Source: Anagrus nilaparvatae (Eukaryota; Arthropoda; Insecta; Hymenoptera; Mymaridae). From it: a stretch of DNA of 64,000 bases. The stretch covers positions 22,750,501-22,814,500 of the forward strand of contig JAKSXM010000272.1 of NCBI GenBank assembly GCA_022575985.1, in the 5' to 3' direction. Shown piece after piece: positions 46,401 to 52,021 of this stretch. The notes under the pieces are model-generated. The model was not told the DNA's origin, searched no databases, and was given only the letters and a program-made list of their open reading frames with translations. The position numbers and the translations under genes were made by a program. Numbering within the stretch: the first letter of the stretch is position 1; the number at the start of each line of letters is the position of its first letter.

Positions 46401-47321
46401 GTTTTTTAAGTTTAGAGTTTATTTTTTGTCGAAATGTCTATAAATAGTTAAAAAAGTACACAAAAATCAATAAAATCTCATTTTATCAATTTTCATGTTT
46501 TCTATATTTTAATTATCTATTTTAATTAATTTGTCAAATTAAGATATTTCATTCTAAGGATACCAAAAATAATATATCCGTGTATTTCCTGCAGAATTCA
46601 AATATTTTGTCAGATTTTCATTTGATCACGCTGCTAAGGGAAAAATTTATGAAAATTGGTATAATGCGCTTACAAGAAAAATAAACATCAGGAAAATTTT
46701 TTGATTGAAATATATGCAATTTTGGAAAATTTAAGAGACAAATTTTTTTTATAGTGGGAAACTTTTTGTTTATTTTCACAAATTTAAATTTTCCCGTGAA
46801 TCGTCACAGAAAATTTAAAATCTGACTGAAAATTCAAGTTTCTCATCAAATTTCACATCGGAAATCTATTCCTTTTTTTCTTGCTCTAGATATATAAAGT
46901 ACTTTTTAGAGATGTTTACATCAATTATAAAAAAAAAAGAATTATTAATCACAAAACAAAAAAATTTAATATTTTTACCTGGTTTTTATTTATAACAAAA
47001 TGAGCATAAATAGTAGCAATTATTAATAATAATGTAAAATTTGCTATGTCCTCGATAAAATCTGATTTGTTTCTATCTTTATATATTCTAATAGCCTGAA
47101 ATTAAAAATTTTGCTTTATTTTACACGGGAAATAAAAATTATAATTAATCTAGTATTATAATACACTTTACCACCAAATTTAAAACAAGACAGCCATGCG
47201 TCATAAAAACATATCTAATAATTTTTGATGTGATTCCATTTTCATAAGGCCAAACTCCAAGAAAAAGTAATAAAATTTTTGTTATCTTGAAAAATTTTTC
47301 AAAGTAATAACTATTAGCCAT
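19633..47321 (-). CDS. Odorant receptor, 9 exons, 382 residues
   Basis: Exons (minus strand): 47321-47172, 47095-46979, 42072-41955, 41904-41643, 41575-41480, 41329-41239, 36144-36011, 19879-19750, 19683-19633. They total 1149 bases, 383 codons with the stop. Every intron is GT-AG and every phase matches, with no internal stop. The product is a 7-transmembrane insect odorant receptor (7tm_6 family), which acts with the Orco co-receptor as an odour-gated cation channel in sensory neuron membranes. Family signs: LLLFLGVWPY in the N-terminal membrane region, a long loop with YYPLNEPR, SYRIKTALD before the large intracellular loop, and the C-terminal RCTKPL..V..EVYTQVIRKSVSYF signature. The length equals the usual 370-420. 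The introns of 4.9, 5.1 and 16.1 kb are packed with transposons. The last two exons are also copied in the left palindrome arm. Expression and splicing across the 16-kb intron are inferred, not shown. Confidence 0.82.
19890..20875. other. OR intron 7, proximal part, no gene seen
   Basis: AT-rich. It contains CAGGCCTATTCTGTATTTGA (near 20001), found in inverse form near 29876-29895, and a short fragment of the GGTCGCTGATCACGAA repeat at 20545-20575. No coding frame. Confidence 0.55.
20893..22782. mobile_element. 1.89-kb foldback element nested in the TTAA element
   Basis: Starts TCTAACAAAAATAACCACG and ends with its complement at 22782, flanked by GTGC on both sides (20889-20892 and 22783-22786). 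Each arm (about 940 bp) has an outer block of GGGAGTTAACTCCCT-type repeats (20950-21050, 22628-22740), then about five tandem units of about 121 bp. The units hold the phrases CCAAGATGGCGGACCAG and TCATTACCTGGGGGTTTTCG. The two arms mirror each other. Frames inside are repeat artefacts. Confidence 0.88.
21150..22530. repeat. About 121-bp tandem units in opposed arrays
   Basis: The motif ATGGCGGACCAGAAAAA recurs at about 121-base steps from 21173 to 21810. It reappears as TTTTTCTGGTCCGCCAT from about 21972 to 22500, so two tandem arrays face each other around a centre near 21855. Confidence 0.85.
23560..23880 (+). repeat. CCTATCCTAAAAA-family repeat
   Basis: Matches 34010-34270 closely through AACTATGTACATTGTTAT, TTCTGATTGGCTCATACAAA and the end AATCATTCTGCGCGCGACGCGC, with minor differences. 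Confidence 0.75.
23968..24943. mobile_element. Foldback element, about 976 bp
   Basis: TTTTTCACCACTCTGCATACA at the left pairs with TGTATGTAGAGTGGTGAAAAA at the right. Inside, phrases such as GAAACTACCATTAGTTTTTC, ACTTTTTGTTGATAAAAAG and GACTCAATTTTTGGAT recur in complement. Arms of about 430 bp surround an AT-rich centre near 24455. No coding capacity; the 73-codon frame at 24531 is part of an arm. Confidence 0.85.
24950..25840. other. OR intron 7, no gene or repeat recognised
   Basis: AT-rich with no credible coding frame on either strand and no clear inverted repeat. Confidence 0.5.
25845..26290. mobile_element. Old, diverged foldback
   Basis: GTTGCCACAGAAAGTTC and AAAGTTACCACCAAAGA (25858-25902) are mirrored by TTTTTGGTAGTTAAC and GAACTGTCTGTGGCAA (26230-26272). 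CATCAGTGATTTTCAC is mirrored by AAAAATCACTGGTGG. The arms are clearly diverged, with a centre near 26060. Confidence 0.65.
26322..26530. repeat. Double-hairpin dispersed repeat, copy 2
   Basis: TTTTTTCTTGTCAGCGGCCAG through GAATGTCCCAGATCGCAG, tip CCTCGGCTTCGCCTCGG, then the complement to GGGCGATTCTTTA. This copy has the strongest tip. Confidence 0.8.
26955..27062. repeat. Double-hairpin repeat, partial copy
   Basis: GTCGCAGAAAAATTTTATACGAC then AAAGAATGACCCAAATCGCAG. It lacks the distal hairpin half and ends TCGTAATATACTATTTACG, the same terminal phrase as in 32585-32600. Confidence 0.65.
27200..27605 (-). repeat. CCTATCCTAAAAA-family repeat, reverse copy
   Basis: Ends TTTTTTAGGATAGGATT, preceded by AGCAACCGTTGCGATGAG and AACCAATCAGAATGACTTT, the complement of the copies at 10405, 23560 and 33998. 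The inner boundary is approximate. Confidence 0.6.
28017..29460 (+). repeat. A-rich dispersed repeat, most complete copy
   Basis: Head CTGCCAAGTAATTGGCACT and GGTTCCTCATT near 28028. Then the A-rich body with two to three internal rounds (phrases GTACTTTCATGGAAATAAAT, GATTCGAGAT). Then a CATA/CA microsatellite (29285-29335). The tail is CCGGTTTTTTAGCTTCCTGA, then the hairpin GGTTCCTCTATGAGGAACC (29434-29452). The head is shared with 55551 and the tail with 895-1003, so the element has defined ends of unknown class. Confidence 0.7.
29285..29336 (+). repeat. CATA then CA microsatellite
   Basis: About ten CATA units followed by CACACACACACAG, at the same place in the A-rich element as the CA array near 860. 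Confidence 0.95.
29461..30060. other. OR intron 7, no gene seen
   Basis: AT-rich filler. AATACAGAATAGGCCTGC near 29877 is the inverse of a stretch near 20000. Nothing else is recognised. Confidence 0.5.
30080..30190 (+). repeat. CATGGAACATGTT-type repeat, 5'-degraded
   Basis: TTGGATAGAGTATTTAAAAAAG, CCGGCTCGGCGGGGGTGAAA, a G-run, TGGACATAGAATATTTTCG and GGGACTTCAAATA. Confidence 0.65.
30200..30540 (+). pseudogene. Ty3/gypsy polyprotein remnant (RNase H region)
   Basis: The frames encode TVIAYASKILSAAQRN, a stop, SVTEVECLAL, a frameshift, YVEGEYFKVVTDH, another frameshift, then LMNLRNPAGRLARWRLEIQQ and YDFEVIHRKGTEHVVPD. This is the characteristic RNase H region next to RT in Ty3/gypsy Pol. 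Stops and at least two frameshifts show it is dead. It is too short and broken for a standard ORF search. No LTRs are seen nearby. Confidence 0.85.
30541..31220. other. OR intron 7, no gene seen
   Basis: A moderately GC-rich patch at 30690-30840 (AGCATCTCTTGCCAGC.., GAGCAAGTGGTG) could be a further retroelement remnant, but I cannot match it to a domain. The rest is AT-rich. Confidence 0.45.
31225..31550 (+). repeat. Two CATGGAACATGTT-type copies in tandem
   Basis: First copy from GTTAACATGAAACATGTTC (31225). Second from AACATGGAACATTTTC (31424) with GGCTCGGCAGGGGGG and TTTAGGGGGGGGGTGAAAT. The first copy closely resembles 10796-10990. Confidence 0.7.
31552..31690 (+). repeat. 24-25 bp minisatellite, six copies
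   Basis: TGGTGCAGAAGT starts at 31552, 31576, 31601, 31625, 31650 and 31675, each followed by a variable ACCTAGGGACCAT-like spacer. It directly extends the G-rich repeat and is not a CRISPR array: no unique spacers, eukaryotic context. Confidence 0.85.
32402..32600. repeat. Double-hairpin dispersed repeat, copy in the foldback centre
   Basis: TTTTTCTGGTCAGCGGTCAG, GAATGGCCCAAATCGCAAG, tip CCGAGGTGAAGCCGAGG, then TGGTAAACTGCCATGGGTCG. Confidence 0.78.
32601..32698. repeat. Hairpin with 20-bp stem
   Basis: GAGTTTCCCTCATGTCAACT near 32601 pairs with AGTTGACATAAGAGAAACTC ending near 32697, with a roughly 57-base AT-rich loop. Confidence 0.75.
33240..33900. repeat. Cluster of CATGGAACATGTT-type copies
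   Basis: 33247-33290 is a terminal piece (GAACATGTTCCATGCTCG, then GTTACACAAACCGGTT). 33538-33845 is a full copy from AACACGGAGCATGTTC to GAACATATTCCATGCTCG, again followed by the GGTTGTGTAGTTACGC phrase. The inverted ends suggest a terminal-inverted-repeat element of about 310 bp. Confidence 0.7.
33998..34270 (+). repeat. CCTATCCTAAAAA-family repeat
   Basis: ATATCCTATCCTAAAAATGG to ATCATTCTGCGCGCGACGCG; nearly the same as 23571-23835. Confidence 0.75.
34571..35943. mobile_element. Foldback element with internal 176-bp tandem repeats
   Basis: GTGACCTGGAAGCGTTTTAT at 34571 is mirrored by ATAAAACGCTTCCAGGTGAC ending 35943. The terminal arms of about 150-180 bp include CGGACCTTCTATCCAGCTAC and CAGCAAACGCTTAAAGTAGC. 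Between them are about five tandem units of about 176 bp (34740-35540), each with ACAAAAATCGATTTTTCTC and TTTCATCGGATTCCTGGGGA. It ends 68 bases from OR exon 7. Confidence 0.85.
36011..36144 (-). CDS. Odorant receptor exon 7
   Basis: A 134-base exon between TTTTTTTTACAG and GTAAGATT. It reads IFVNDDIKVAIKCTVFLL through YKHGQSVVDIHPELLNE and ends with AT, which joins A of exon 8 to make an Ile codon. It fits the OR region just before the last membrane segment. It is isolated: 5.1 kb from exon 6 and 16.1 kb from exon 8, with foldback elements close on both sides (34571-35943 and 36282-36964). Confidence 0.83.
36282..36964. mobile_element. Foldback element, about 680 bp, in OR intron 6
   Basis: AAAAGCGGAAATAAGTTTGC (36289) is mirrored at 36935-36960. 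GATCTGTATTTTACGAAAAT and CCCACCCCTAAAAAAAATCT also recur in complement. The centre is near 36625. Arms of about 310 bp are well conserved. Confidence 0.87.
36965..37456. other. OR intron 6, AT-rich, no gene seen
   Basis: Contains ATATAATATTATTTA repeats near 37020-37075 and a short ATGTAA run near 37350. Nothing coding. Confidence 0.5.
37492..40431 (+). mobile_element. R1-clade LINE, 5'-truncated, recent insertion
   Basis: Flanked by an exact 35-bp target duplication (37457-37491 and 40432-40466, starting AACTCTATTATTATACG). It starts inside the endonuclease domain and ends in an A-run of about 27. It is strikingly GC-rich against the AT-rich host DNA. The 3' UTR spans 40123-40404. It lies in OR intron 6 on the opposite strand to the receptor. 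The R1-clade call rests on the NPRGR..LE endonuclease box, the GYADDVAL RT box and the C-terminal CCHC-like motif. It is not in rDNA, unlike R1 proper. Confidence 0.92.
37501..40122 (+). pseudogene. R1-clade ORF2 (endonuclease C-terminus, reverse transcriptase), one nonsense codon
   Basis: One frame is open throughout except for TAG at 38989-38991, where the conserved AGIAQGSVLGP box reads AGIA-stop-GSVLGP (CAG to TAG). The order is the endonuclease C-terminus (LEWGMSTTNPRGR, SIPDITFAT, YNGSDHHYIAF), the RT fingers (NGKAPGPDGIPAEVL) and palm (TLDVKNAFNSARWDD). The catalytic YADDVAL (39079-39099) follows, then the C-terminal domain with LLYGSEVW and a CX2CX8HX4C motif (CLHC..H..C) near 39918. 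The ATG at 37519 is internal; the true start is lost by 5' truncation. This copy cannot move without readthrough. Confidence 0.9.
40467..41238. other. OR intron 6, distal part, no exon seen
   Basis: AT-rich. An inverted repeat, GAATCTATTGACCAA (41063-41077) with TTGGTCAATAGATTC (41121-41135), forms a hairpin. No further OR exon is needed here, because exon 7 is at 36011-36144. Confidence 0.55.
41239..42072 (-). CDS. Odorant receptor exons 3-6
   Basis: Exon 3 (42072-41955) encodes the loop IKSILNDIDNEWKKFV. Exon 4 (41904-41643) holds PLNEPR and the FHSAITVALCVLTILAMA membrane segment. Exon 5 (41575-41480) reads SYRIKTALDN..QKLLK; its acceptor TTTTATAG is chosen because it alone restores the frame (..VLSYRIK..). 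Exon 6 (41329-41239) encodes SFNKANKCHL and a membrane segment ending SFCGVA. The introns between them are 50 to 150 bases, typical of hymenopteran OR genes. Confidence 0.85.
42080..44290. other. OR intron 2 with inverted and duplicated segments
   Basis: 43011-43048 (CGGATTCGGGTGGAAAACAA..) pairs with 44041-44078 in inverse orientation. 43797-43930 (TTTCCGCAAGAGCCGAAATAG..) closely repeats 47367-47500 just upstream of OR exon 1. Small ORFs are not credible. Confidence 0.6.
44291..46905. mobile_element. Foldback element interrupted by a second foldback (OR intron 2)
   Basis: 44291-44536 (CTCTAGAAAAAGAAATAGG.., CAAATTTTCCAAAATTGCAT) is the inverse of 46645-46900. The match continues across the nested insert as 46041-46330 against 46380-46640, with a centre near 46355. 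The arms are diverged by a fair number of substitutions, so it is older than the nested element. Confidence 0.8.
44537..46040. mobile_element. 1.5-kb nested foldback with TAA target duplication
   Basis: GGGAGCTTCCATAAATGATG at 44537 is mirrored by CTTCATTTATGGAAGCTCCC ending 46040, flanked by TAA on each side (44534-44536 and 46041-46043). The arms carry repeated units of about 170-180 bp with GAGGTGCCGCAATCAGCCTA, CCGTATATGCCTAG and GGGAGATTTTGGCC, inverted in the right half. A 3-bp TAA duplication and GGG..CCC ends are compatible with PIF/Harbinger MITEs. Confidence 0.82.
46979..47321 (-). CDS. Odorant receptor exons 1-2
   Basis: Exon 1 (47321-47172) starts at an ATG in a good context (AAGGTCATGGCT) and encodes 50 residues beginning MANSYYFEKFFKITKILL. 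It ends before GTAAAG. Exon 2 (47095-46979) follows an ATTTCAG acceptor and encodes 39 residues, including the membrane segment FTLLLIIATIYAHFVI. It ends CAG before GTAAAA. Both junctions are phase 0. Confidence 0.85.
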
Positions 47322-47366
47322 GACCTTAAAAAAATACTTTTATTAAAATGATTATAGTTAATAACA

Positions 47367-47500
47367 ATTTCCGCAAGAGCCGAAATAGACCAATTAATAT
47401 TATTTTATTCCACTATGGGCATAAATTTCTTAGTAAAAATAATTCTTTTAAGAATTATCTTTATCAGAAAAATTAAATAAATTTTTTTTATTTAATAATA
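47367..47500 (-). promoter_or_regulatory. OR upstream region, duplicated at 43797-43930
   Basis: TTTCCGCAAGAGCCGAAATAG followed by AATTAATATT and ATAAATTTCTTAG, then AATAATTCTTTTAAGAATTA. It lies 50 to 180 bases upstream of the OR start codon and recurs in intron 2. Whether it is promoter or a small repeat cannot be told from sequence alone. Confidence 0.4.
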
Positions 47501-47587
47501 ACTATTTATTATCCAAGAGAAAAAATATAGATTTTGATCTTTTGTGCCGTTGTATGCAAGAGCAAGTGTAGCGGAATTGTATTGAAT

Positions 47588-47815
47588 AGTATATTTACGG
47601 CTTGTGTCCAGAAAAGTAAATAATGGCCCAAACTGCACGTAAATTACCTTCCGAGGCGAAGCCGAGGATGGTAAACTGCGATTTGGGGCATTCTTTATTT
47701 ATGGACAAGGGCTGTATAAAATTTTTCTTCGACAGTAACGAGAATTTTAGATTTCCTTGGCCGCGCAGCGTCGTACTTTCGTGGCTACTGTACAGAAAAA
47801 TATTTTTCTAAGCTC
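47588..47815. repeat. Double-hairpin dispersed repeat, reverse copy
   Basis: AATAATGGCCCAAACTGCACG, AATTACCTTCCGAGG, tip GCGAAGCCGAGG, GGTAAACTGCGATTTGGGGC, then the second hairpin region TTTTCTTCGACAGTAACGAG.. to TACAGAAAAATATTTTTC. Confidence 0.78.
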
Positions 47816-48100
47816 AAATTTTATGAATTTCAATTTGAATAAGCTATTAGATTTTCAGAAAAAGTTAGAATAACGATCATCTGAGTGTAGTTAATAAATT
47901 ATTTCACAATAAGTGTATACGCTTTAGTTTAGCCTCATATCAACACATTCGTAATACAGAGGTTTCCACTAACAACAAGCGCCTGTAGCTCCGGAACCGC
48001 AATTACTATACTTCGTAGTAAGTAGCTTCGAGTTCAGTAGCGCGCAACAACAAATTTCATTTATATATAAATTTTTTTATTTTTATATAAAAAAAATTTT

Positions 48101-48172
48101 TCCGAGGCTGGGAATCGATCCCGCAATCTTTATGTTAAGAAGCGGGAGCGTTACCTCTGAGCTACTGATGCT
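48101..48172 (-). repeat. tRNA-derived element (SINE head or tRNA pseudogene)
   Basis: The minus strand shows an A-box TAGCTCAGAGG and a B-box GGATCGATTCC at tRNA spacing, but the acceptor ends do not pair and the T stem is incomplete. Pol III promoter remnants are clear; a working tRNA is not supported. The flanking AT-rich and 47980-48060 segments may be the body of a tRNA-derived SINE. Confidence 0.5.
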
Positions 48173-48531
48173 CTTTATTTCATAATAAGTGTTTAATGAA
48201 AGTTTTTTTTGTAACGAGTTATTAAAGTTTGTATCCTAAATAAAAACACAAGTATGGACAATATCAGACAAATGAATTTTTAAGTTTATCAGTAAGTTGT
48301 GTCATAATAGCCCACTAAAAAGTATCGTTTTCTTATGTGAGTCATGAAAGTTGTACTTATCCGCATCAAATTGTATAAAAGCAAATTTACAAACTATAAA
48401 ATTTGCCTATATTTATTATTATTTCTATATAATAAGTATAAATAGTGGTTGAGGGCTTGCGCGGGTTGGGTTCTTAATTTTTATAAATCTTGATATTGTC
48501 GCAATGTATTTCACAGCCCACTGTTTAGTAA

Positions 48532-49031
48532 TACACTGAGAAAAAATGTAGAGGAAAATGTACATTTGCAACTGGAAGATTTTACTATTAATTTTAGTAA
48601 AGTTATCCGAAGAATTGAAAATAGTACATTTTACTATAATTAAGGGTAATTTTTCTTGAGTAAGATTTTCTACAAAATATTATTATACTCTCACTCTCTC
48701 ACATGTGTATAACTTTTATTTTTTTTTTTTTTTTATTTTTTTTTTTTTAATTTTTTTTAATTATTTTTTTTTTAATTTTTTTTTATAATTTATATTTTAT
48801 AATTTATACAATTTTCATTCCTTATATAGTATCTGAAATCAAATTTTGTCACTTGCGAGAAAAAATATGTAAAATAAATTCTACTAAAATTAAGGGTAAT
48901 TTTTTTTTCCTTTACGGGTAGTTTATAAAATACATGTTGGTAAAAAATAACATAAAACGCCATTTTGACAACTTCAAATTATTTTACTAATCAAAAGGGT
49001 AATTCTTACCAATACAATTTTGTGAGTGTAG
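48532..49031. mobile_element. MITE, about 500 bp
   Basis: TACACTGAGAAAAAATG at the left against the inverse of CAATTTTGTGAGTGTA at the right. TAAGGGTAATTTTT near 48643 and 48890 and AAAGGGTAATTCTTACC near 48996 are internal relatives. The middle has T-rich low complexity (48715-48790). Ends of the TACACTGAGAAAA kind are common in insect DNA-transposon MITEs. Confidence 0.55.
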
Positions 49032-49181
49032 ATATGTGGATAAAAAACTTATATGGAATTTGCATACGTACACAAACAACTTACATGGATCATGTTTATG
49101 TTTACTAACTACTTATCTATTAATAACACTCTATAGCTTCATAAAGTACCTTGTTAAATCAAATCACACCGTGCTTGAACG

Positions 49182-49330
49182 AACGTAAAAAATTTATGAG
49201 ACCTATAAAACCTATTGCCGTCAAAAATTATAATTTCGGTAGCAATTTAAAAATTGTGCTTTTTGGGCTATAAATGGCCATTCAGTTAATTGACTATAGC
49301 TGTGAGAGAATTAGCGATAAAAATTAAGGT
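49182..49330 (+). repeat. Old solitary fragment of the 7222-7993 foldback family
   Basis: GAGACCTATAAAACCTATT, GGTAGCAATTTAAAAATTG, ATTGACTATAGCTGTGAGAG match 7674-7790 in order, with many substitutions. Confidence 0.6.
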
Positions 49331-49439
49331 GTACTGAGCTTAAAAGGAGACATAAATTTTTCTCCGAAAAGTTCAGAAAATTCCGTTTCAAGTTTTATAC
49401 TCTCGAGTTTCATTCTCGGGATGCTAGTAGTAGTACATT

Positions 49440-49815
49440 TTTTATCAATATTTTCGGCTTCGCCTCAGATGGTAATTAATGTGCAATCCGGGCCATTCTA
49501 TTTTTGCTCCCATGGATAAAACGCAATTTTTCTTTAAAAGTAGAGAGAAGACGCGTTTTTTATCGCGCCCTGGGACGAAATATACACGGCCAGGCTGCTT
49601 TGCTTGAATTTTAAAGCATTTGCTTGAATTTTCAAGCAATTGCTTGAATATTCAAGCAATAAATATATCTGCTTGAAAATTCAAGCAAATTACTTGAAAA
49701 TTAAAGCGATTTGCTTGAATTGCTTGAAATTTCAATAAATTCAAGCAAACTGCTTGAATTTTCAAGCAAAGCAGCCTGACCGTGTACTATTTCGACCCGC
49801 TAGTAAGAAAAAATA
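49440..49815 (-). repeat. Double-hairpin repeat, diverged and interrupted
   Basis: TTCGGCTTCGCCTCAGATGG, AATGTGCAATCCGGGCCATTC and TTTCTTTAAAAGTAGAGAAG resemble the other copies. It is split by the element at 49583-49786. Confidence 0.65.
49583..49786. mobile_element. 204-bp MITE of CTTGAATTTTCAAG palindromes
   Basis: TACACGGCCAGGCTGCTTTG at the left, the complement CAAAGCAGCCTGACCGTGTA at the right. Between them are about seven imperfect copies of TTGCTTGAATTTTCAAGCAA, each itself palindromic. No coding capacity. Confidence 0.82.
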
Positions 49816-49890
49816 TTTTTATACACAACAATAAAGTAGTAGTAGCAGTTTTACTCCAGTAAAAATACGGGGGGGGGGGGTGTACTTACG

Positions 49891-50915
49891 GTTGCGAATA
49901 CGAGATTTGCTATAGTATAGGTTTTTTTGGGTCGCTGAACACGAAAATCAGGGTCATTTGCTAAAGAAAATGGAGCTTCATCGTGAAATTTGCAAAAACT
50001 TTCCCCAAAAGGGTGTATTTTTGATATATTAGCGTTCTGAGTCGATAGATTTGCCCAAGAATTGGTTTCTAAGGGGTTTTTGGGTCGCTAATTAAGAACC
50101 TCGCTGATTTTTTAAGGTAACATTAATTTTGTATTTATAATTAATATTTATAACATGCATTTTGTACGCCCAGATTAGGTCCATAGGTTATTTTGAGTCG
50201 TAAACTTTAGGGGTAGTTTTAGCTAATTTAGGGGTGATATATTAATTATTTATAAAAAAATCCTTGAAATTCGTTTTCAGCGACCAAAAATCCTTTGCGG
50301 ACCTAATCTGGTCGCAAAAAGTGCGAAAATAGCGAAAACACCCCTTTTGGGGGGTAGTTTTAGCTAATTTAAGGGTGAAATATTAATGTTACCTTAAAAA
50401 ATCATCGAGATTCTTAATTAGTGGCTCAAAAAACCCTTAGAAACCAATGCTTTGACAAATCTATCGACTCAGAACGCGAATAACCTGTGACAATTATTTC
50501 ATGAGCGCTGTTTAATAGGCTATAATTTTGGTTGGAATTAGTATTTCTTGACGAAGCTTGGCATGAATCATCAGTAGGGTTGTAAAAATGAAAGGGAAAC
50601 TGCGTTTTCGAAAAAATCGTTATGTAACAATTTCCGCAGCTTTTCAGGATTTCCTGAATGCTAGGCAATCAGGGATTTCCTGAATGATAAGCAATCAGGA
50701 TTTTCCTGAACGCTAAACAACCAAGATTTTCAATTCCAACCAAAATTAAAGCCTATCAAACAGCGCTCATGAAATAATTGTCACATAGTACATCAAAAAT
50801 ATCCTTTTTTGGGATAAATTTAAGGGTGAAGCCCCATTTTCTTTACCAAAAGACCCCGATTTTCGTGTTCAGCGACCCAAAAAACCTATACTAGAGCAAA
50901 TCTCGTATTCGCAAC
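49891..50915. mobile_element. Foldback element of the GGTCGCTGAACACG family
   Basis: GTTGCGAATACGAGATTTGC at 49891 is mirrored by GCAAATCTCGTATTCGCAAC ending 50915. The arms include GGGTCGCTGAACACGAAAAT and TAAGGTAACATTAAT. The right arm is interrupted by a separate small foldback (50486-50785). Confidence 0.82.
50486..50785. mobile_element. 300-bp foldback nested in the right arm
   Basis: TGTGACAATTATTTCATGAG at 50486 is mirrored by CTCATGAAATAATTGTCACA ending 50785; TTTTGGTTGGAATTA is mirrored by TAATTCCAACCAAAA-type sequence. The middle holds three TTTCCTGAATGCTA-like repeats. Confidence 0.82.
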
Positions 50916-50929
50916 AAATGAAATACCAC

Positions 50930-51790
50930 ACTGCAATACGTTTAAATAATTATTGCACAGGGGAAGTCTTATGGACTCTTGTTTTTTTTTTTTTTTTTTT
51001 TTTTTTTAATTAATTACTTAAAAATAAATTATTTAAAAAAATTGTTACATTTTGATATCTTTAGCTAAAGTTAAGTTTTATCTTATATTGTTTAAATTTT
51101 AATTGTATTTCTTCTTTTATTCTTCTTTTCCTATTTTTCAATGATTGTTTTTACTTGATTTATTCTTTTCTTGTTTGTCTTTTCTTTTCTTTTTGATTTT
51201 TTCTTTTTTGACAATTTAGCTTGGATAAATTATTAAAAACTTGGAATTTTTGTTTATTTTTTTGATCGATTTCCCTTAGAAATTCTTATGGAATTAATCA
51301 AATTTTCTTTGCTTAATTCGCTTTTCTAGAGGTTATTCCAAGTTTCATTTTCATTTATCCTAACTATTGTTGTTTTTTCTTGAGTTAGCTTTTCTAGAGT
51401 TAGACTCACAGGTAAAAATTTTATCCTGTGCTGCTTAGTTTAAGTTTCATTAATCATTATTTTACTTATCTTTAAGAATGTTTTTATAAATTCTTTCTTT
51501 TCCGTATTTGTTATGCTGCTTTATACATTTAAGTGTCCATGTGAACAATAAAGTATATAGATAATACAATATGTTCATCTTTATTTATGGGTATAACAAA
51601 TATATTTATGTTTACCAATAAAAAAAAATTATATTTTATGCTAAACACTTATCTTTTTACTTAATTACTATTATTTACTAATACTATTTACTATTAAAAA
51701 GATATAACTTTTAAATAATTAAATTTATTATAATGTACTAAATTTTATAATTTTATCATAATTGAAATGGGAAAAAGTAATTGTTTTATT
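50930..51790. other. T-rich tract, possible minus-strand retroposed 3' end, no gene seen
   Basis: A T-run of about 26 at 50982-51007 is followed by pyrimidine-rich DNA (TTCTTTTATTCTTCTTTTCC..). On the minus strand this would be a purine-rich stretch ending in a poly(A) tail, as for a retroposed transcript. I find no open frame and no target duplication. Confidence 0.4.
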
Positions 51791-51798
51791 TTTTTTAA

Positions 51799-52020
51799 CT
51801 CATTAACGCCGACGCGGAGAGTTTTGGAAATGGTAAAAAAGCAATAATTTCGATTAGTATTGCCTATTTGACCACTTTTAGCCCAGTTTTTTGAGCACAT
51901 AAAATATCTATAGGTCAAAACTGATGATGAGTTTTAATGAAAAATTTTTTAGCCATGTACCTGCAAGGGAAATTCTTATTTTTTACCATTTCCAAAACTC
52001 TCCGCGTCGGCGTTAATGAG
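51799..52020. mobile_element. 222-bp MITE with TTAA target duplication
   Basis: CTCATTAACGCCGACGCGGA at the left, with a perfect inverted repeat of about 40 bp at the right (..TCCGCGTCGGCGTTAATGAG). It is flanked by TTAA at 51795-51798 and 52021-52024. TTAA duplication suggests piggyBac mobilisation. A half copy is at 11764-11800. Confidence 0.85.
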
Positions 52021-52021
52021 T

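Noticed and set aside
48101..48172. Functional tRNA gene on the minus strand
   Set aside because: A and B boxes are present, but the acceptor stem does not pair and the T stem is incomplete.
50982..51500. Processed pseudogene on the minus strand ending in poly(A)
   Set aside because: A long T-run is present, but no open frame, no recognisable gene and no target duplication were found; kept only as a remark.
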